Notes: a model not told the origin generated them from the letters alone. A DNA stretch of 64,000 nt from Burkholderiales bacterium (GCA_035560005.1 DATMAN010000029.1:1-64000); one strand, 5' to 3'; shown: positions 22,093 to 33,824, counted from the stretch's first letter. Made by a program: numbers and translations.

Positions 22093-22721
22093 AGGCCGGG
22101 GCCGAGCGCGTCCAGCTTCACTTGCACCAGATTGCGCCACGGGCTGTCGCCTTCCATTTTTTCCAGGGCCTGCCGGTACTGGGCCCGTGCCTCGGCCGTC
22201 TTGCCTTGCGCGCGCAGCACGTCGCCGCGCAAATCAGCGTAGAGCGCAACGAAGGGCGCGCTCACCTTGGCGTCGAGCAGCTTCAGCGCATCCTCGTACT
22301 TTTTTTCGTCGAGCCGGATGCCCGCGAGCCGCAGACGCGCCAGCGCCGCCGTGTTGCCGTCCCGGGCGCGGTCGATCGCCCACTGCAGTTGCGCAGCCGC
22401 GGCCTGCCGCTCGCCGTGCTCGTAGTTGACTTTCGCCAGGATGAGTGCCGCCATCGGACCGTAGGCCGTGCGCGCATACTCCTCGAGCAGTTGCGCCCCG
22501 ACCTTGCGGATCTCGCTCAGGTCGTTCCTGCGCTGCGCCTCCTCCAGCCTGGAGAAGAGCACCGAGGCCGCTTGCGCCTGGCTGCGGTTGTAGTACTGCC
22601 AGCCGTGGATGCCGGCCACCGAGACCGCGAAAGCAAGCGCGGCTGCAATGATCAACCGGCCGTATTCCCTCCAGAAGCGCTTCAGCGCGTCAATCTGTTC
22701 CTGTTCTTCCAGATCGTACAT
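22089..22721 (-). CDS. yfgM: YfgM-like ancillary SecYEG translocon subunit
   Basis: Tetratricopeptide-like protein with one N-terminal membrane helix (about residues 22-42, opening YGRLIIAAALAFAVSV). A periplasmic alpha-helical repeat domain follows, with repeats such as YGPMAALILAKVNYEHG and ALARLRLAGIRLDEKKYEDALKL. The length is 210. YfgM links the Sec translocon to periplasmic chaperones in E. coli. It lies between hisS and bamB, a conserved order, and is coupled to bamB by a 4-base overlap. Confidence 0.9.
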   Translation of the reverse strand: MYDLEEQEQIDALKRFWREYGRLIIAAALAFAVSVAGIHGWQYYNRSQAQAASVLFSRLEEAQRRNDLSEIRKVGAQLLEEYARTAYGPMAALILAKVNYEHGERQAAAAQLQWAIDRARDGNTAALARLRLAGIRLDEKKYEDALKLLDAKVSAPFVALYADLRGDVLRAQGKTAEARAQYRQALEKMEGDSPWRNLVQVKLDALGPGL

Positions 22722-22746
22722 GTCGTGTCTCGAATCCTCGGCGTTG

Positions 22747-24012
22747 CTAACCCGCAGCGCGCAGCAGCGCCGCGACTTCCTCGACTTTCACCTGCACCTG
22801 CGCGCCGAGCACGCGCAGCGGCTTGACCGATACCATCTCGCGGGCGGCCTCCTCGTCGCCGATGATCGCCGCAAAGCGCGCGCCGCTCGCGTCGGCGCGT
22901 TTCATCTGCGACTTCAAGCTGCCGCCCCCGCAGTGAAAAATCACTTTGAGCCCGGCATCGCGCAGGCGTTCCGCGACCAGCCAGCCGAAGCGGCCGGCTG
23001 CCTCGCCCGCGTGGACCAGGTAGATGTCCGCCAGGCGGGCCGGCGCGCAGAATCCGCTCTCGGCGAGCAGCGCGAGCAGGCGCTCCACCCCCAGCGCGAA
23101 GCCGCAAGCCGGCGCCGGCTTGCCGCCGATCTGCTCGAACAGCCCGTCGTAACGCCCGCCGGCGCACACCGTTCCCTGCGCGCCCAGCCGGTCAGTGACC
23201 CACTCGTAGACCGCATCGTTGTAGTAGTCCAGACCGCGCACCAGGCGCGAATCGATCTCGAAGTCCACGCCGGCCTCGCGCAGCAGGCGCTGCAGGGACT
23301 CGAAGGATTTCAGCGATTCCTCGTCGAGATCGTCCAACAGGCGCGGCGCCCCAGCGACGACCGGCTGCATCGCCGGATTCTTGCTGTCGAGCACGCGCAG
23401 CGGATTGTGCTCCAGGCGCCGCCTGGAGTCTTCGTCCAGCTCGTCGAAACGGCTCCTGAGATACTTCACCAGGCGGGCGCGGTAGCGGTGGCGGGAAGCG
23501 CTGCTTCCCAGGGTATTGATCCTGAGCCGGACGTCGCTCAGGCCCAGACGCTTCCACAGGCGTTCGCCCATCACCATGTGCTCGGCGTCGACGTCCGGTC
23601 CGGAGAAGCCGAGTGCTTCGACGCCGAACTGATGGAACTGGCGGTAGCGGCCTTTCTGCGGGCGCTCATGGCGAAACATCGGGCCGCTGTAGTACAGGCG
23701 CTGCGGGCCCGCGTAGAGCAGATTGTGCTGGATCGCCGCGCGCACACAGGAAGCGGTTCCCTCGGGACGCAGTGTCAGGCTCTCGCCATTCAGCTGGTCG
23801 ATGAAAGTGTACATTTCCTTCTCGACGATGTCGGTGGTCTCGCCGATCGAGCGCACGAACAGCTCGGTCTTCTCCAGGATCGGCATCCGGATGTTGCGGT
23901 AGCCATAGGCCGCGAGCCAGTCGCGCAGCGTGTCCTCGAAAAACTCCCAGGTGGCGGATTCGGCCGGCAGGATGTCGTTCATCCCGCGCACGGCCTGAAT
24001 GGGCTGAGTCAT
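22747..24012 (-). CDS. hisS: Histidyl-tRNA synthetase
   Basis: Class II aminoacyl-tRNA synthetase charging tRNA-His. The N terminus [12 protein letters not shown] is characteristic. Motif 2 is [18 protein letters not shown], and the HisRS-specific motif [16 protein letters not shown] lies near residue 265. A C-terminal anticodon-binding domain starts near residue 330. The ATG at 24012 gives 421 residues; the frame stays open much further upstream, but only as a shadow of ispG. It is unrelated in role to its paralogue hisZ at 14427-15590. Confidence 0.97.
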   Translation of the reverse strand: MTQPIQAVRGMNDILPAESATWEFFEDTLRDWLAAYGYRNIRMPILEKTELFVRSIGETTDIVEKEMYTFIDQLNGESLTLRPEGTASCVRAAIQHNLLYAGPQRLYYSGPMFRHERPQKGRYRQFHQFGVEALGFSGPDVDAEHMVMGERLWKRLGLSDVRLRINTLGSSASRHRYRARLVKYLRSRFDELDEDSRRRLEHNPLRVLDSKNPAMQPVVAGAPRLLDDLDEESLKSFESLQRLLREAGVDFEIDSRLVRGLDYYNDAVYEWVTDRLGAQGTVCAGGRYDGLFEQIGGKPAPACGFALGVERLLALLAESGFCAPARLADIYLVHAGEAAGRFGWLVAERLRDAGLKVIFHCGGGSLKSQMKRADASGARFAAIIGDEEAAREMVSVKPLRVLGAQVQVKVEEVAALLRAAG

Positions 24013-24038
24013 GAAGGCTGCCGCACGCGCTCTTCCGG

Positions 24039-25340
24039 CTACTGCAAGGCCGTGGGGCGGTCGCCGCCGGGCGGCGTGCCGGTCGCTGCCTCCGACCGCA
24101 CCCCGTAGCGCGTTCTGACGTACGCTTCGACGATCTGCTGAAACTGCTCGGCGATGTTCTCGCCTTTGAGGGTGACGGTCTTGACGCCGTCCACGTACAC
24201 CGGCGCGACCGGCGTCTCGCCCGATCCAGGCAGGCTGATGCCGACGTTGGCGTGCTTGCTCTCGCCGGGACCGTTCACGACGCAGCCCATGACCGCCACG
24301 CGCATGTCCTCCACGCCCGGATAGCGTGCTCGCCATGCCGGCATCTGATCGCGCAGAAAACTCTGGATGCGATCGGCCAGCTCCTGGAAAAATGTGCTCG
24401 AGGTGCGCCCGCAGCCGGGACAGGCGGTCACCATCGGCGTAAAGGATCGCAACCCCAGGCTCTGGAGGATCTCCTGCGCGACCACCACTTCCCTGGTGCG
24501 GTCGCCGCCGGGTTCCGGCGTCAGAGACACCCGGATCGTGTCCCCGATGCCTTCCTGCAGCAGGATCGCCAGGGCCGCAGTCGAGGCGACGATGCCCTTG
24601 GAACCCATGCCGGCTTCGGTCAGGCCAAGATGCAAAGGAAAGTCGCTGCGCGCCGCAAGGCGGCGATACACGGTGATCAGATCCTGCACGCCGCTCACCT
24701 TGCACGACAGCACGATGCGCTCGCGCGGCAGCCCGAGGTCGATAGCGCGCTTGGCGCTGTCCAGCGCGGAAACGATCAGCGCCTCGCGCAAGACCTCGCC
24801 AGAATCGAGGGGATCGGAGCGTGCGGCGTTCGCATCCATCATGCTGGCGAGCAGCTCCTGGTCGAGGCTTCCCCAGTTCACGCCGATGCGCACCGGCTTG
24901 CCGTAGCGGCAGGCTGCCTCGATCATCGTGGCGAACTGCTGGTCGCGGCGCGACCCCTTGCCGACATTGCCCGGGTTGATCCGGTACTTGTCGAGCACGG
25001 CAGCGCAATCCGGGTACTGCGTGAGCAGCCGATGCCCGTTGAAGTGGAAATCGCCCACCAGAGGCACGCTCAAGCCCAGCTGATCGAGCCGGTTGCGGAT
25101 CGCCGGCACGGCGGCGGCCGCCTCTGCGCTGTTGACGGTGATCCGGACCAGCTCGGAGCCGGCTCGCGCCAGCGCGACTACCTGCCGTGCGGTCGCCTCG
25201 ACATCGGCCGTGTCGGTGTTGGTCATCGACTGCACCACGATCGGCGCACCGCCGCCGATCGCCACCGGGCCGACCCGTACTTGAAGCGTCTGACGGCGCG
25301 CGGCCATGCGCTGTCCGCCGGCTCCCGCGGATGGGTTCAT
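24039..25340 (-). CDS. ispG: IspG, 4-hydroxy-3-methylbut-2-enyl diphosphate synthase
   Basis: Iron-sulfur enzyme of the MEP pathway that converts MEcPP to HMBPP. The TIM-barrel N half opens with [20 protein letters not shown]. The [4Fe-4S] cysteines appear in [11 protein letters not shown] and [13 protein letters not shown] near residues 295-345. The length of 433 fits the single-insert bacterial form. It overlaps rodZ by four bases and precedes hisS. Confidence 0.96.
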   Translation of the reverse strand: MNPSAGAGGQRMAARRQTLQVRVGPVAIGGGAPIVVQSMTNTDTADVEATARQVVALARAGSELVRITVNSAEAAAAVPAIRNRLDQLGLSVPLVGDFHFNGHRLLTQYPDCAAVLDKYRINPGNVGKGSRRDQQFATMIEAACRYGKPVRIGVNWGSLDQELLASMMDANAARSDPLDSGEVLREALIVSALDSAKRAIDLGLPRERIVLSCKVSGVQDLITVYRRLAARSDFPLHLGLTEAGMGSKGIVASTAALAILLQEGIGDTIRVSLTPEPGGDRTREVVVAQEILQSLGLRSFTPMVTACPGCGRTSSTFFQELADRIQSFLRDQMPAWRARYPGVEDMRVAVMGCVVNGPGESKHANVGISLPGSGETPVAPVYVDGVKTVTLKGENIAEQFQQIVEAYVRTRYGVRSEAATGTPPGGDRPTALQ

Positions 25341-26110
25341 TCGAGCGTCAGGCGCGCCACGTCCACGCGGGTGTGTGGCGCCAGATCGATCTCGCGATCG
25401 TTGTAGGTCAGGCGCACTCCGGCGGCATTGCCCACCACGATGGTGAGCGGCGCTTCTCCGCTGGCGCGCCGCTGGCTGCCGGCCGGATTGAGCTGCCCGA
25501 AGATCGTGTTGCCCGAGCGGTCCTTGATCTCGACCCAGGATTCCTCCTCGAACACCATGCGCACGACGCCGATCTTTACCGGCTCGGCCGTGACTGCTGG
25601 CGCCGGCGCGGAGAGGATCGCCTGGCCCGGCGGAGCACTCTCGCCGGCCGGCGCCGCGAGCGGCTCGCCCGACTCGCGGCCCTTGGACTCGGGCGGTGCG
25701 GTTGACAGCGACCTGCGCTCGTTCAGGCCGAGCACACCGAGCACCACGCCCAATACCAGCAAGACGGCGATGACTCCCAAAGTGCTTTTGCGCGCCGGGC
25801 GCGGCCGGATCACCGGCGTCTCCCCCGCATGGACCTCGGCCGGTGCCACGACCGCCAGCCGCTCGTCCACCGCGCGCAGCAACGGGTCGGGGTCCAGTCC
25901 GAGCAGCTTCGCGTAGTTGCGCACGAAGCCGTGCACGAAAACCTGACCTCCGAACTGGCCGAAGTCGTCGCGTTCCAGCGCTTCCACCTGGCGCACGGAG
26001 AGCTTGATCTGGCGGGAAACGTCGCCCAAGCTCAGATTCTGGCGCCGCCGCTCCTCGTGCAGCACCGCGCCCGGGCCTTGCGGGTTTGTGGACTCGGCTG
26101 CCTCGCTCAC
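25337..26110 (-). CDS. rodZ: RodZ-like membrane HTH protein (DUF4115)
   Basis: Has the layout of the cell-shape protein RodZ: a cytoplasmic Xre-type helix-turn-helix ([20 protein letters not shown], about residues 20-75), one membrane helix (about 113-132), a proline/serine-rich periplasmic linker and a C-terminal DUF4115 beta domain (about 180-257, containing [13 protein letters not shown]). RodZ links MreB to the cell wall machinery. It lies between pilW and ispG with 4-base overlaps on both sides, a standard order. mreB itself is not in the window. Confidence 0.88.
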   Translation of the reverse strand: MSEAAESTNPQGPGAVLHEERRRQNLSLGDVSRQIKLSVRQVEALERDDFGQFGGQVFVHGFVRNYAKLLGLDPDPLLRAVDERLAVVAPAEVHAGETPVIRPRPARKSTLGVIAVLLVLGVVLGVLGLNERRSLSTAPPESKGRESGEPLAAPAGESAPPGQAILSAPAPAVTAEPVKIGVVRMVFEEESWVEIKDRSGNTIFGQLNPAGSQRRASGEAPLTIVVGNAAGVRLTYNDREIDLAPHTRVDVARLTLE

Positions 26111-26868
26111 TCGAACTTGCCCTCGTTGAACAGGCGGGTCTGCAAAGCGTCGGGGAAGCGCCGGTTCAGTTGCGCCCCGTAAGCCGCCAGCGCGTTCTGG
26201 TCACCGAGCCTGTGCTCGATGCGCGCCGCAAGCCAGAGGCTGTCGGGACCGGGATTGACCACCCGCAGGTGTCGCATGATGAGCTCGCGCGCCTCGCGCG
26301 CGTTGCCTCTGCCCAAGTTGATGTCGGCGAGCACGAAGAGCGCCTGCGGCTGATCCGGGGCGAGCGCGCGCGCCTTGCGCATGAACTCCTCCGCACGCGC
26401 CAGGTCCCCTTGACTGCGCGCGCACAAGCCGGCGTTGACGTACGCCACTTCCGGAGTCTGGTAGAGCGGGTTGGACAGCGCCTTCTCGAAGTAACGCATC
26501 GCTTCCCGATCGCGCCCGCGGCGGCACAGCAGCATCCCGTAGTTGTTGTTCAGCGCCGAGTCGTTGGGATCGAGCCTGAGCGCCTTCTGGAACTGGGCCT
26601 GAGCCTCCCTTTCCTTGCCCAGCGCCAGATAGACCAGTCCGAGCTGGTTGAGCGCCGGCACGAACTCCGGATCCGCGGAAAGCGCCTTTTCGATCTCCTC
26701 GAGCGACACCGCGTATTGACCCGTTTGATAATAGGCCGCCGCCAGCTCGGTATGAATCTGCGCCCGCTGAAGGGTCTCGCGCTGCGTAGCCTGGCGGTCA
26801 GAGGCTCGCGGACCCTGCGCGCAGGCTGCGACCAGCAAGCAGGCGGCCAGCGCCGGCGCCCACCTCAT
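26107..26868 (-). CDS. pilW: PilW (PilF), type IV pilus biogenesis lipoprotein
   Basis: TPR pilotin-type lipoprotein needed for secretin multimerisation in type IV pili. The lipobox is LLVAAC with the acylated cysteine at residue 16. About six TPR units follow, for example [20 protein letters not shown] and [20 protein letters not shown]. The length of 253 is typical. No other pilus gene is in the window; the rlmN-pilW-rodZ-ispG order is widespread and does not by itself prove the strain is piliated. Confidence 0.9.
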   Translation of the reverse strand: MRWAPALAACLLVAACAQGPRASDRQATQRETLQRAQIHTELAAAYYQTGQYAVSLEEIEKALSADPEFVPALNQLGLVYLALGKEREAQAQFQKALRLDPNDSALNNNYGMLLCRRGRDREAMRYFEKALSNPLYQTPEVAYVNAGLCARSQGDLARAEEFMRKARALAPDQPQALFVLADINLGRGNAREARELIMRHLRVVNPGPDSLWLAARIEHRLGDQNALAAYGAQLNRRFPDALQTRLFNEGKFE

Positions 26869-28025
26869 GTCGACGCCTCCGCCGCGCGCCGCGCGTTGCG
26901 CCGCGTGCGATCCTGAACGCGTCCGGCCAGCTGACCACAGGCGCCGTCGATGTCTTCGCCGCGCGTCCTGCGCACGGTGGCGATCAGGCCCGCGGCGAGC
27001 AGCACTTCCTGGAACGCGCGCACGCGTTCGGCCGGCGAACGGGCAAATCCCGAATCCGGAAACGGATTGAATGGAATCAGGTTGAACTTGCAGGGCACCT
27101 CGGCCGCGATCGAAACCAGCTCCCGCGCGGCTGCGAGGGAGTCGTTGACACCGTCGAGCATCACATACTCGAACGTCACGAAATCACGCGGAGCGCCCGC
27201 GCGCCGCCACTTCGGTTCCGCCGCAGCCGGCTGCGACGCCGCAGCCTCTACGTAACGACGGCACGCCGCCAGCAGCTCCCGCAACGGATATTTTCTGTTG
27301 ATGGGCACCAGGACATCGCGCAGCGCATCGTTGGGCGCATGCAGCGACACCGCCAGCGCCACCGGACACTGCTCGCGCAACCGCTCGATCGCGGGCACCA
27401 GCCCCGCCGTGGAGAGGGTCACCCGGCGCCGTGAAAAGCCATAGGCGTGATCGTCGAGCATGATCCGCAACGCGCGCACGACGTTGTCGAAATTGGCCAG
27501 AGGCTCGCCCATTCCCATCAGTACCACGTTGCTGACCGGACGCTCCCCCGGGGCGAGCGACCCCAGTCGCGCGTCGTGCGGCGCCTCGGCCAGTGCCCTG
27601 GTCGCCCACCACAGCTGGCCCACGATCTCGGCGGTGCTCAGGTTGCGGTTGAATCCCTGCCTGCCGGTCGAGCAGAACGCGCACGCGAGCGCGCAGCCCA
27701 CCTGGGACGACACGCACAGCGTCCCGCGGTTTTCCTCGGGAATGAACACCGTCTCGATCGCATTGCCGCCGCCCACCGACAGCAGCCACTTGCGCGTGCC
27801 GTCCGCGGCGTTCGACTCGGCGAGCAGTTCGGGAAGGGCCACGCTCGCCCGCGCCTTCAGGGTGGCGCGCAGTGACTTCGACAGATCGGTCATGCGGTCG
27901 AAGTCGCACTCGCGCACCTGATGCAGCCAGCGCAGCAGCTGCCGCGCGCGGAACGGTTTCTCGCCGATCTCGGTGAAGAAATCGGCCAGCGCCGTCGCGT
28001 CGAGACCGAGCAGATTGACGGACAT
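26865..28025 (-). CDS. rlmN: RlmN, dual-specificity 23S rRNA/tRNA C2-adenosine methyltransferase
   Basis: Radical SAM enzyme that methylates A2503 of 23S rRNA and A37 of some tRNAs. The radical SAM cluster motif C111-x3-C115-x2-C118 is seen in [15 protein letters not shown]. The mechanistic C-terminal cysteine is in [14 protein letters not shown] near residue 362. The length of 386 fits. Its ATG shares one base with the ndk stop, and it overlaps pilW by four bases. Confidence 0.96.
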   Translation of the reverse strand: MSVNLLGLDATALADFFTEIGEKPFRARQLLRWLHQVRECDFDRMTDLSKSLRATLKARASVALPELLAESNAADGTRKWLLSVGGGNAIETVFIPEENRGTLCVSSQVGCALACAFCSTGRQGFNRNLSTAEIVGQLWWATRALAEAPHDARLGSLAPGERPVSNVVLMGMGEPLANFDNVVRALRIMLDDHAYGFSRRRVTLSTAGLVPAIERLREQCPVALAVSLHAPNDALRDVLVPINRKYPLRELLAACRRYVEAAASQPAAAEPKWRRAGAPRDFVTFEYVMLDGVNDSLAAARELVSIAAEVPCKFNLIPFNPFPDSGFARSPAERVRAFQEVLLAAGLIATVRRTRGEDIDGACGQLAGRVQDRTRRNARRAAEAST

Positions 28026-28450
28026 CAGCGGGGATAGATGTGCATCGAGGGAAAGAAGTAGGCGATCTCGAAGGCCGCCGACTCCGGCGAATCCGAGCCG
28101 TGAACGGCGTTGGCATCGATCGACTCGGCGAAATCCGCCCGGATCGTGCCCCTGGCGGCCTTCTTCGGGTCGGTGGCGCCCATCAACTCGCGATTGACCT
28201 GGATCGCATTCTCGCCCTGCAGCACCTGGATCATGACCGGACCCGAGGTCATGAACTGCACCAGATCGCGAAAGAACGGACGGTCCTTGTGAACCGCGTA
28301 GAAACCGGCCGCTTCGGCTTCCGAGAGCCGCGCCATGGTCGCCGCGACGATCTTCAGGCCCGCCTTTTCGAATCGGCTGTAGATCTGTCCGATCACGTTC
28401 TTGGCTACGGCGTCCGGTTTGATGATGGAAAGGGTGCGCTCGACTGCCAT
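28025..28450 (-). CDS. ndk: Nucleoside diphosphate kinase
   Basis: Transfers the gamma phosphate among NTPs and dNTPs through a phosphohistidine. The N terminus [12 protein letters not shown] and the active-site motif [12 protein letters not shown] (His near 117) are canonical. The length is 141. The ATG at 28450 is preceded by a GGAG site and by an AT-rich 96-base gap unlike the GC-rich surroundings, which probably holds the promoter for the long ndk-to-purA run. A TGCTATCCT extended -10-like string lies there but has no good -35. Confidence 0.97.
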   Translation of the reverse strand: MAVERTLSIIKPDAVAKNVIGQIYSRFEKAGLKIVAATMARLSEAEAAGFYAVHKDRPFFRDLVQFMTSGPVMIQVLQGENAIQVNRELMGATDPKKAARGTIRADFAESIDANAVHGSDSPESAAFEIAYFFPSMHIYPR

Positions 28451-28546
28451 CAATAAAGCTCCGGTTTTAATGTGGGTTTTTTGTGAAATTTCATAAGGAT
28501 AGCACTTTGCCTCGGGAAAAGGAACGGCGCCGCGCAAGAATCGTCC

Positions 28547-29839
28547 CTAAGACCCGTAGAGCAAGTTGGGCAACCACAGCGAAATGGCGGGTACGTAGGT
28601 GATCAGCAACAGGTAGAGCAACATGACCCCGAGCCAGGGCAGGCAGGCGATGGACACCTCGGTCAGGCCCATGCGCGCCAGATGGCTGGCCACAAAGAGG
28701 TTCAACCCCACCGGTGGGTGCAGCATGCCGATCTCCATGTTGACGGTCATGATCACGCCGAGGTGAATCGGATCGATGCCCAGCGATTTTGCGATCGGTA
28801 CCAGCAACGGCGCCAGGATCAGTATGATCGAGCTGGGTTCCATGAACTGTCCGGCCAGCAGGAGCGTCACGTTGATCGCCAGCAGGAACATCCAGGGCGA
28901 GAGCTCCTGCGCCACGACCCACTCCGACAGCGCCTGCGGAATCTGTTCCGAGGTCAACAGAAACGAAAAGAGCACGGCGTTGGTGATGATGTAGAGCAGC
29001 ATCGCGCTGGTATTCGCTGCCGAAAGCAGTACCTTGGGCACTTCGCGCAGGCGCAGGCCGCGGTCGATCCAGACCGCGACCACGAAGGCGTAGACCGCGC
29101 TCACCGCGGCCGCTTCGGTGGGCGTGAACACCCCGCCGTAGATCCCGCCCATGACGATCACAACCAGCAGCAGGCCCCAGAACGCACCCTTGAAGGACAC
29201 CCATACTTCCCTCGCGCCGGCGCGCGGCAGCGTCGGGAACCCGCGGCGCCGGGCGGTCAGATACGTCACTGCCATGAGCAGCGCCGCGAGCAGCGCGCCG
29301 GGGACGATGCCGGCGACGAACAGCTTGCCCGCGCTCTCCGAGGTGCTGACCGCATAGATGATCATCACGATGGAGGGCGGAATGAGGATGCCGAGCGATC
29401 CGGAAGTGGCGATCACGCCCACCGCGAAGCGCTTCGGATAGCCGTACTTCAGCATCGCCGGCAGCATCACCGACCCGATCGCGGCCACCGTCGCCGGGCT
29501 CGACCCGGATATGGTGGCAAAGAAGGCGCAGGCCAGCACGGCCGCCATCGCCAGCCCGCCCGGCATCCAGCCCACCAGCGCCTGGGCAAAGCGGATGATG
29601 CGTGCCGCCGCGCCGCCCTCGGTCAGAAACGCGCCGGAGAGGATGAAGAAGGGTACCGCCATGATCGCGAAACTCTCCAGCCCGGTGAACAGGCGCTGCG
29701 AAATCACGTCCACCGTTTCCAGCGAAAAGGAGGAAAACAGCACCAGGAAGGTCAGCACGGTCATGCCGAGCGCGATCGAAATCGGCGTGCCGGTGAGAAG
29801 CAGCACGATCAGGATGGCGATGATGGTCACCGCGGTCAT
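28547..29839 (-). CDS. dctM: TRAP transporter large permease, DctM type
   Basis: Large membrane subunit of a tripartite ATP-independent periplasmic transporter; it couples solute uptake to a sodium or proton gradient. It is a very hydrophobic 430-residue protein with about 12 membrane segments. Family motifs LFTGLESFAIMAVPFFILSG (near residue 50) and the second-half repeat FMEPSSIILILAPLLVPIA are present. The ATG at 29839 overlaps the dctQ stop by four bases. It ends 96 bases before ndk. Confidence 0.94.
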   Translation of the reverse strand: MTAVTIIAILIVLLLTGTPISIALGMTVLTFLVLFSSFSLETVDVISQRLFTGLESFAIMAVPFFILSGAFLTEGGAAARIIRFAQALVGWMPGGLAMAAVLACAFFATISGSSPATVAAIGSVMLPAMLKYGYPKRFAVGVIATSGSLGILIPPSIVMIIYAVSTSESAGKLFVAGIVPGALLAALLMAVTYLTARRRGFPTLPRAGAREVWVSFKGAFWGLLLVVIVMGGIYGGVFTPTEAAAVSAVYAFVVAVWIDRGLRLREVPKVLLSAANTSAMLLYIITNAVLFSFLLTSEQIPQALSEWVVAQELSPWMFLLAINVTLLLAGQFMEPSSIILILAPLLVPIAKSLGIDPIHLGVIMTVNMEIGMLHPPVGLNLFVASHLARMGLTEVSIACLPWLGVMLLYLLLITYVPAISLWLPNLLYGS

Positions 29840-30384
29840 GCGCGAGATTCCCCGACGGCCTCGGGCGCATGGCGGGGCAATTCCCCGGTGCGCAGGTAAC
29901 GGGTCATCACCTGCACGAAGCGGTAGCACATCAGGGCCGAACCCAGCGGGATGCAGAGGTAGACGATCCACATCGGCCATTCGAGGTCGGGCGACACCTG
30001 CCCGGTGTCGCGAATGAACAGCACCCAGCGCACGCCCACCACGGCGATGACCGCGGTGAAAAACGCGCCGAGCCCGAGCGCGACAGTGACCAGCGCGCGC
30101 CGCGCGCTCGGCCCGACGTTTTCCACCAGCACATCGACGCCGATGTGGATGCCGGTGCGCACGCCGTACGCCGCGCCGAACTTCGCCATCCAGATGAACA
30201 GGTAGATGCACAGCTCCTGCGCCCAGGAGAAGTGAATCTGGCGCGCGTAAGCCCAGAGCGCCTCCACGCGCAGCGCTTCGCGATGCAGGATCGAGGCGAA
30301 AATGACCAGAGTGGCCGCCGCCATCAGCCCGGCGATCAGCCACTCTTCGAGGTGATCGAGAAAGCGGTTCAGCCGGGAAATCAA
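29836..30384 (-). CDS. dctQ: TRAP transporter small permease, DctQ type
   Basis: Small membrane subunit of the TRAP transporter, 182 residues with four predicted helices (about 12-35, 62-82, 98-120 and 145-165). The family stretch SWAQELCIYLFIWMAKFGAAYGVRTGIHIGVD contains the conserved E of the second helix and the HIGVD motif. It lies 10 bases after dctP and is coupled to dctM by a 4-base overlap. Confidence 0.92.
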   Translation of the reverse strand: MISRLNRFLDHLEEWLIAGLMAAATLVIFASILHREALRVEALWAYARQIHFSWAQELCIYLFIWMAKFGAAYGVRTGIHIGVDVLVENVGPSARRALVTVALGLGAFFTAVIAVVGVRWVLFIRDTGQVSPDLEWPMWIVYLCIPLGSALMCYRFVQVMTRYLRTGELPRHAPEAVGESRA

Positions 30385-30394
30385 CAGCGGCGGC

Positions 30395-31417
30395 CTACTT
30401 CTTCTTGTTCTTGCCGGCGCGCGCCGCCAGCGATTCGGCCGCTATCGCGTACACGGCCCTCAGATTGTCGGCCCCGACCACCGCTTCGAACCTGCGGTGC
30501 ACCGGCATGAGCGCCTGGCGCCAGCGCGAGCGCTCGTCTTCGGGCAGAACGTAGATCTCGGTCTTGCCGGAAGCGCGCACCGCCGCCAGCGCCGCCTCGT
30601 TTTCCTTCTCCGCGATCTCGCGCTCGTAGCGTGTGGCTTCCGCGAGCGCCTTTTCGAGCTGGGCGCGCAGCGCAGCGGGCAGCCCGTCCCAGAACTTCTT
30701 GTTGGTCACCACCGCATAGACCAGGTAGCCGTGGTCCGAGATCGTCAGGTGCTTCTGCACCTCGTGCATCTTCTGCGTATAGAGGTTGGACAGGGGGTTC
30801 TCGGTCCCGTCGACTACGCCTTGCTGAAGCGCGGTGTAGACCTCGGAGAACGCCATGACCTGAGGCAAGGCGCCCAGCTCGCGGACCATCGCTTCGAGCA
30901 CCTTCGAGGACTGGATGCGCAGGCGCAGTCCTCGGAAGTCGCGCAGCGTGCGCAGCGGCCGGTTGGCCGAGAACTGCTTGAAGCCGTTGTCCCAGTACGC
31001 GAGCCCCTTGATGCCGCGCGGCTCGAGCTGCGCGAAGAGCCTGCGTCCGATCTCGCCATCGGTCACCCGATCGACCGTCGCCCGATCCGGGAACAGGTAA
31101 GGCAGGTCGAAAAGCTCGAACTCGCGCACTCCGAGCGGCCCGAACTTCGATACCGACGGCGCCAGCATCTGCACCGCGCCCCGCTGCAGCGCCTCCAGCT
31201 CTTCGCGGTCCTTGAACAGCTGGCTGTTGGGATAGACCTCGACCTTGACCGCGCCCCCGGTGTACTTCTCGGCCAGCTCACGGAAGCGCTCCGCGGCCTT
31301 GCCCTTCGGGGTATCGGGCGCAACCACGTGGCTGAACTTGATGACGACCGGCGCGGCGTGCGCCAATGGCGCCAGCGCGGCCCAGGCGATGGCGATGACA
31401 AGTCCGATTATTCTCAT
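30395..31417 (-). CDS. dctP: TRAP transporter solute-binding protein, DctP family
   Basis: Periplasmic binding protein of 340 residues. A signal peptide ends after AHA (residue 21), so the mature protein starts APVVIKFSHVVAPDTPKG. The DctP core shows the carboxylate-binding arginine segment GLRLRIQSSKVLEAM and VDGTENPLSNLYTQKMHEVQ, which resembles C4-dicarboxylate binders. The actual ligand is not determinable here. The ATG at 31417 has an AGGAG site 5 bases upstream. It ends in a lysine-rich tail (KNKKK). Confidence 0.93.
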   Translation of the reverse strand: MRIIGLVIAIAWAALAPLAHAAPVVIKFSHVVAPDTPKGKAAERFRELAEKYTGGAVKVEVYPNSQLFKDREELEALQRGAVQMLAPSVSKFGPLGVREFELFDLPYLFPDRATVDRVTDGEIGRRLFAQLEPRGIKGLAYWDNGFKQFSANRPLRTLRDFRGLRLRIQSSKVLEAMVRELGALPQVMAFSEVYTALQQGVVDGTENPLSNLYTQKMHEVQKHLTISDHGYLVYAVVTNKKFWDGLPAALRAQLEKALAEATRYEREIAEKENEAALAAVRASGKTEIYVLPEDERSRWRQALMPVHRRFEAVVGADNLRAVYAIAAESLAARAGKNKKK

Positions 31418-31440
31418 GCGCTCCTCCGGCCGCGAGTCTA

Positions 31441-32787
31441 TCAGCCGTCCGCCATCGTTTCCCACTCGATGCGCACGCCGGGCTCGCCGGCCCCCGGCCG
31501 ATGATCGGCTGCCACGCCGAGCCCGGGCACCCAGGCGAGCACTTCGCCGCAGAACACCAGCGGCAGCCGGCCCCGCTCCCACGCCGGCACGCCGGCTTCC
31601 TGCAGAAGTTTCTTCAGTGCCCGGCGCACACGACCCGGGTCGGGAAGAAACGTCTCGCCTCCGCGCCGCAGCCGTACCGTGACCGTCTGTCGTTCGCAAC
31701 GCGCCTGCGCGATGCCCTCGCCCGTCGTGCGCACGAAGCGCAGTCGGCCGAGCCCGTCCGGCAGATCCATCGCGTCCTCGCCGCGCCACGTGTGCGACCA
31801 GTCCTTGCCGGCCGCGCGCCGGGCCACCAGCCTCACGCGACCTCGATGCCGGCGCACATCCACGGCGCCGAAGGCCACGCACACCCGCGCATCTGCAGCC
31901 GCGTCCAGACACTGGCGCAGCGCCTCCTCCAGCCGCGCGCGCGGCGGCGGGGGCAGCCCGCGATTGGCGAAGAGCACGCGCAGGACGTTCAGTGCGCGCT
32001 CGATCGGAAGCCCCCTCAGCGCCTCGACGCGCACGCCGCCTGCGTCCCCGGCCGACCGAAGATCGATCTCGCCCAACGCATCGGCGATCGCCGCCGCGTC
32101 CGCGAGATTGCGAGCGGCCCGCGCAAGGGTTTCGCGCCACGCCGGAAAGCGTTCGCCGACGAGTGGCAGCAGCCGATGCCGGAGAAAATTGCGATCGAGC
32201 ACGGTATCGCGGTTCGACTCGTCTTCCACCCAGGACAGACCCCGCAGCCGTGCGTGTGCGAGGATCCGTTCGCGGGTGATGCCGAGCAGCGGCCGCAGCA
32301 GGATTGGCGGCCGCGGCGAACCCGGTTCCGCCGGGAGCGCTCGCGTGACCGACATCGCGCTCAAGCCTTTCGGGCCGGCACCGCGCAGCAGTTGCAGCAG
32401 CAAGGTCTCCGCCTGATCGTCCAGATGATGGCCCAGCGCCAGGTAATCGGCGCGTACCCGCGCGAAGACCGCATAGCGCGCGCGCCGCGCCGCCGCTTCC
32501 GGGCCCGCTCCCCCGTTGCGAGGCACCGCCACGCTCACCGTGCAGAACGCCACCGACCGCTGCTCGCACAAGGCGCGGCTGAACGCCTCCCAGCGGGCCG
32601 CGTGCGGACTCAAACCGTGATTGACGTGAAGCGCGGAGAGCGTCAGGCGCAGCTCCGGGGCCAGGCGATGCAGCACGTCGAGCAGCACCACCGAGTCGAC
32701 TCCGCCGGAGAGCGCTACGCACACGGAGCGATCTCGAAGACCCAGGGATTGGAGGACCTGCCCGACGCTCTCGGCAATGCTGGCCAT
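31441..32787 (-). CDS. tilS: TilS, tRNA(Ile)-lysidine synthetase
   Basis: Modifies C34 of tRNA-Ile(CAU) to lysidine, using ATP and lysine. The PP-loop motif SGGVDSVVLLDVL is near residue 25. The substrate-recognition stretches HVNHGLSPHA and ALGHHLDDQAETLLLQLLRG follow. C-terminal TilS domains extend to residue 448. It lies between accA and the TRAP operon, all in one direction. accA-tilS adjacency is common in proteobacteria. Confidence 0.95.
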   Translation of the reverse strand: MASIAESVGQVLQSLGLRDRSVCVALSGGVDSVVLLDVLHRLAPELRLTLSALHVNHGLSPHAARWEAFSRALCEQRSVAFCTVSVAVPRNGGAGPEAAARRARYAVFARVRADYLALGHHLDDQAETLLLQLLRGAGPKGLSAMSVTRALPAEPGSPRPPILLRPLLGITRERILAHARLRGLSWVEDESNRDTVLDRNFLRHRLLPLVGERFPAWRETLARAARNLADAAAIADALGEIDLRSAGDAGGVRVEALRGLPIERALNVLRVLFANRGLPPPPRARLEEALRQCLDAAADARVCVAFGAVDVRRHRGRVRLVARRAAGKDWSHTWRGEDAMDLPDGLGRLRFVRTTGEGIAQARCERQTVTVRLRRGGETFLPDPGRVRRALKKLLQEAGVPAWERGRLPLVFCGEVLAWVPGLGVAADHRPGAGEPGVRIEWETMADG

Positions 32788-32816
32788 GATTCTTCAACCC
32801 GCTGCAGGCAAGACAC

Positions 32817-32833
32817 CCCCGCGTCAGGCGGGG
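32817..32833. terminator. Weak hairpin between accA and tilS
   Basis: CCCCGC (32817-32822) and GCGGGG (32828-32833) can pair around a 5-base loop in the 71-base gap between accA and tilS. There is no run of T after it on the minus strand, so if it acts at all it is a pause or a processing site rather than a full terminator. Confidence 0.25.
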
Positions 32834-32858
32834 TATCGGGCACGGCGCAGGCGCCGGC

Positions 32859-33824
<966 letters not shown>

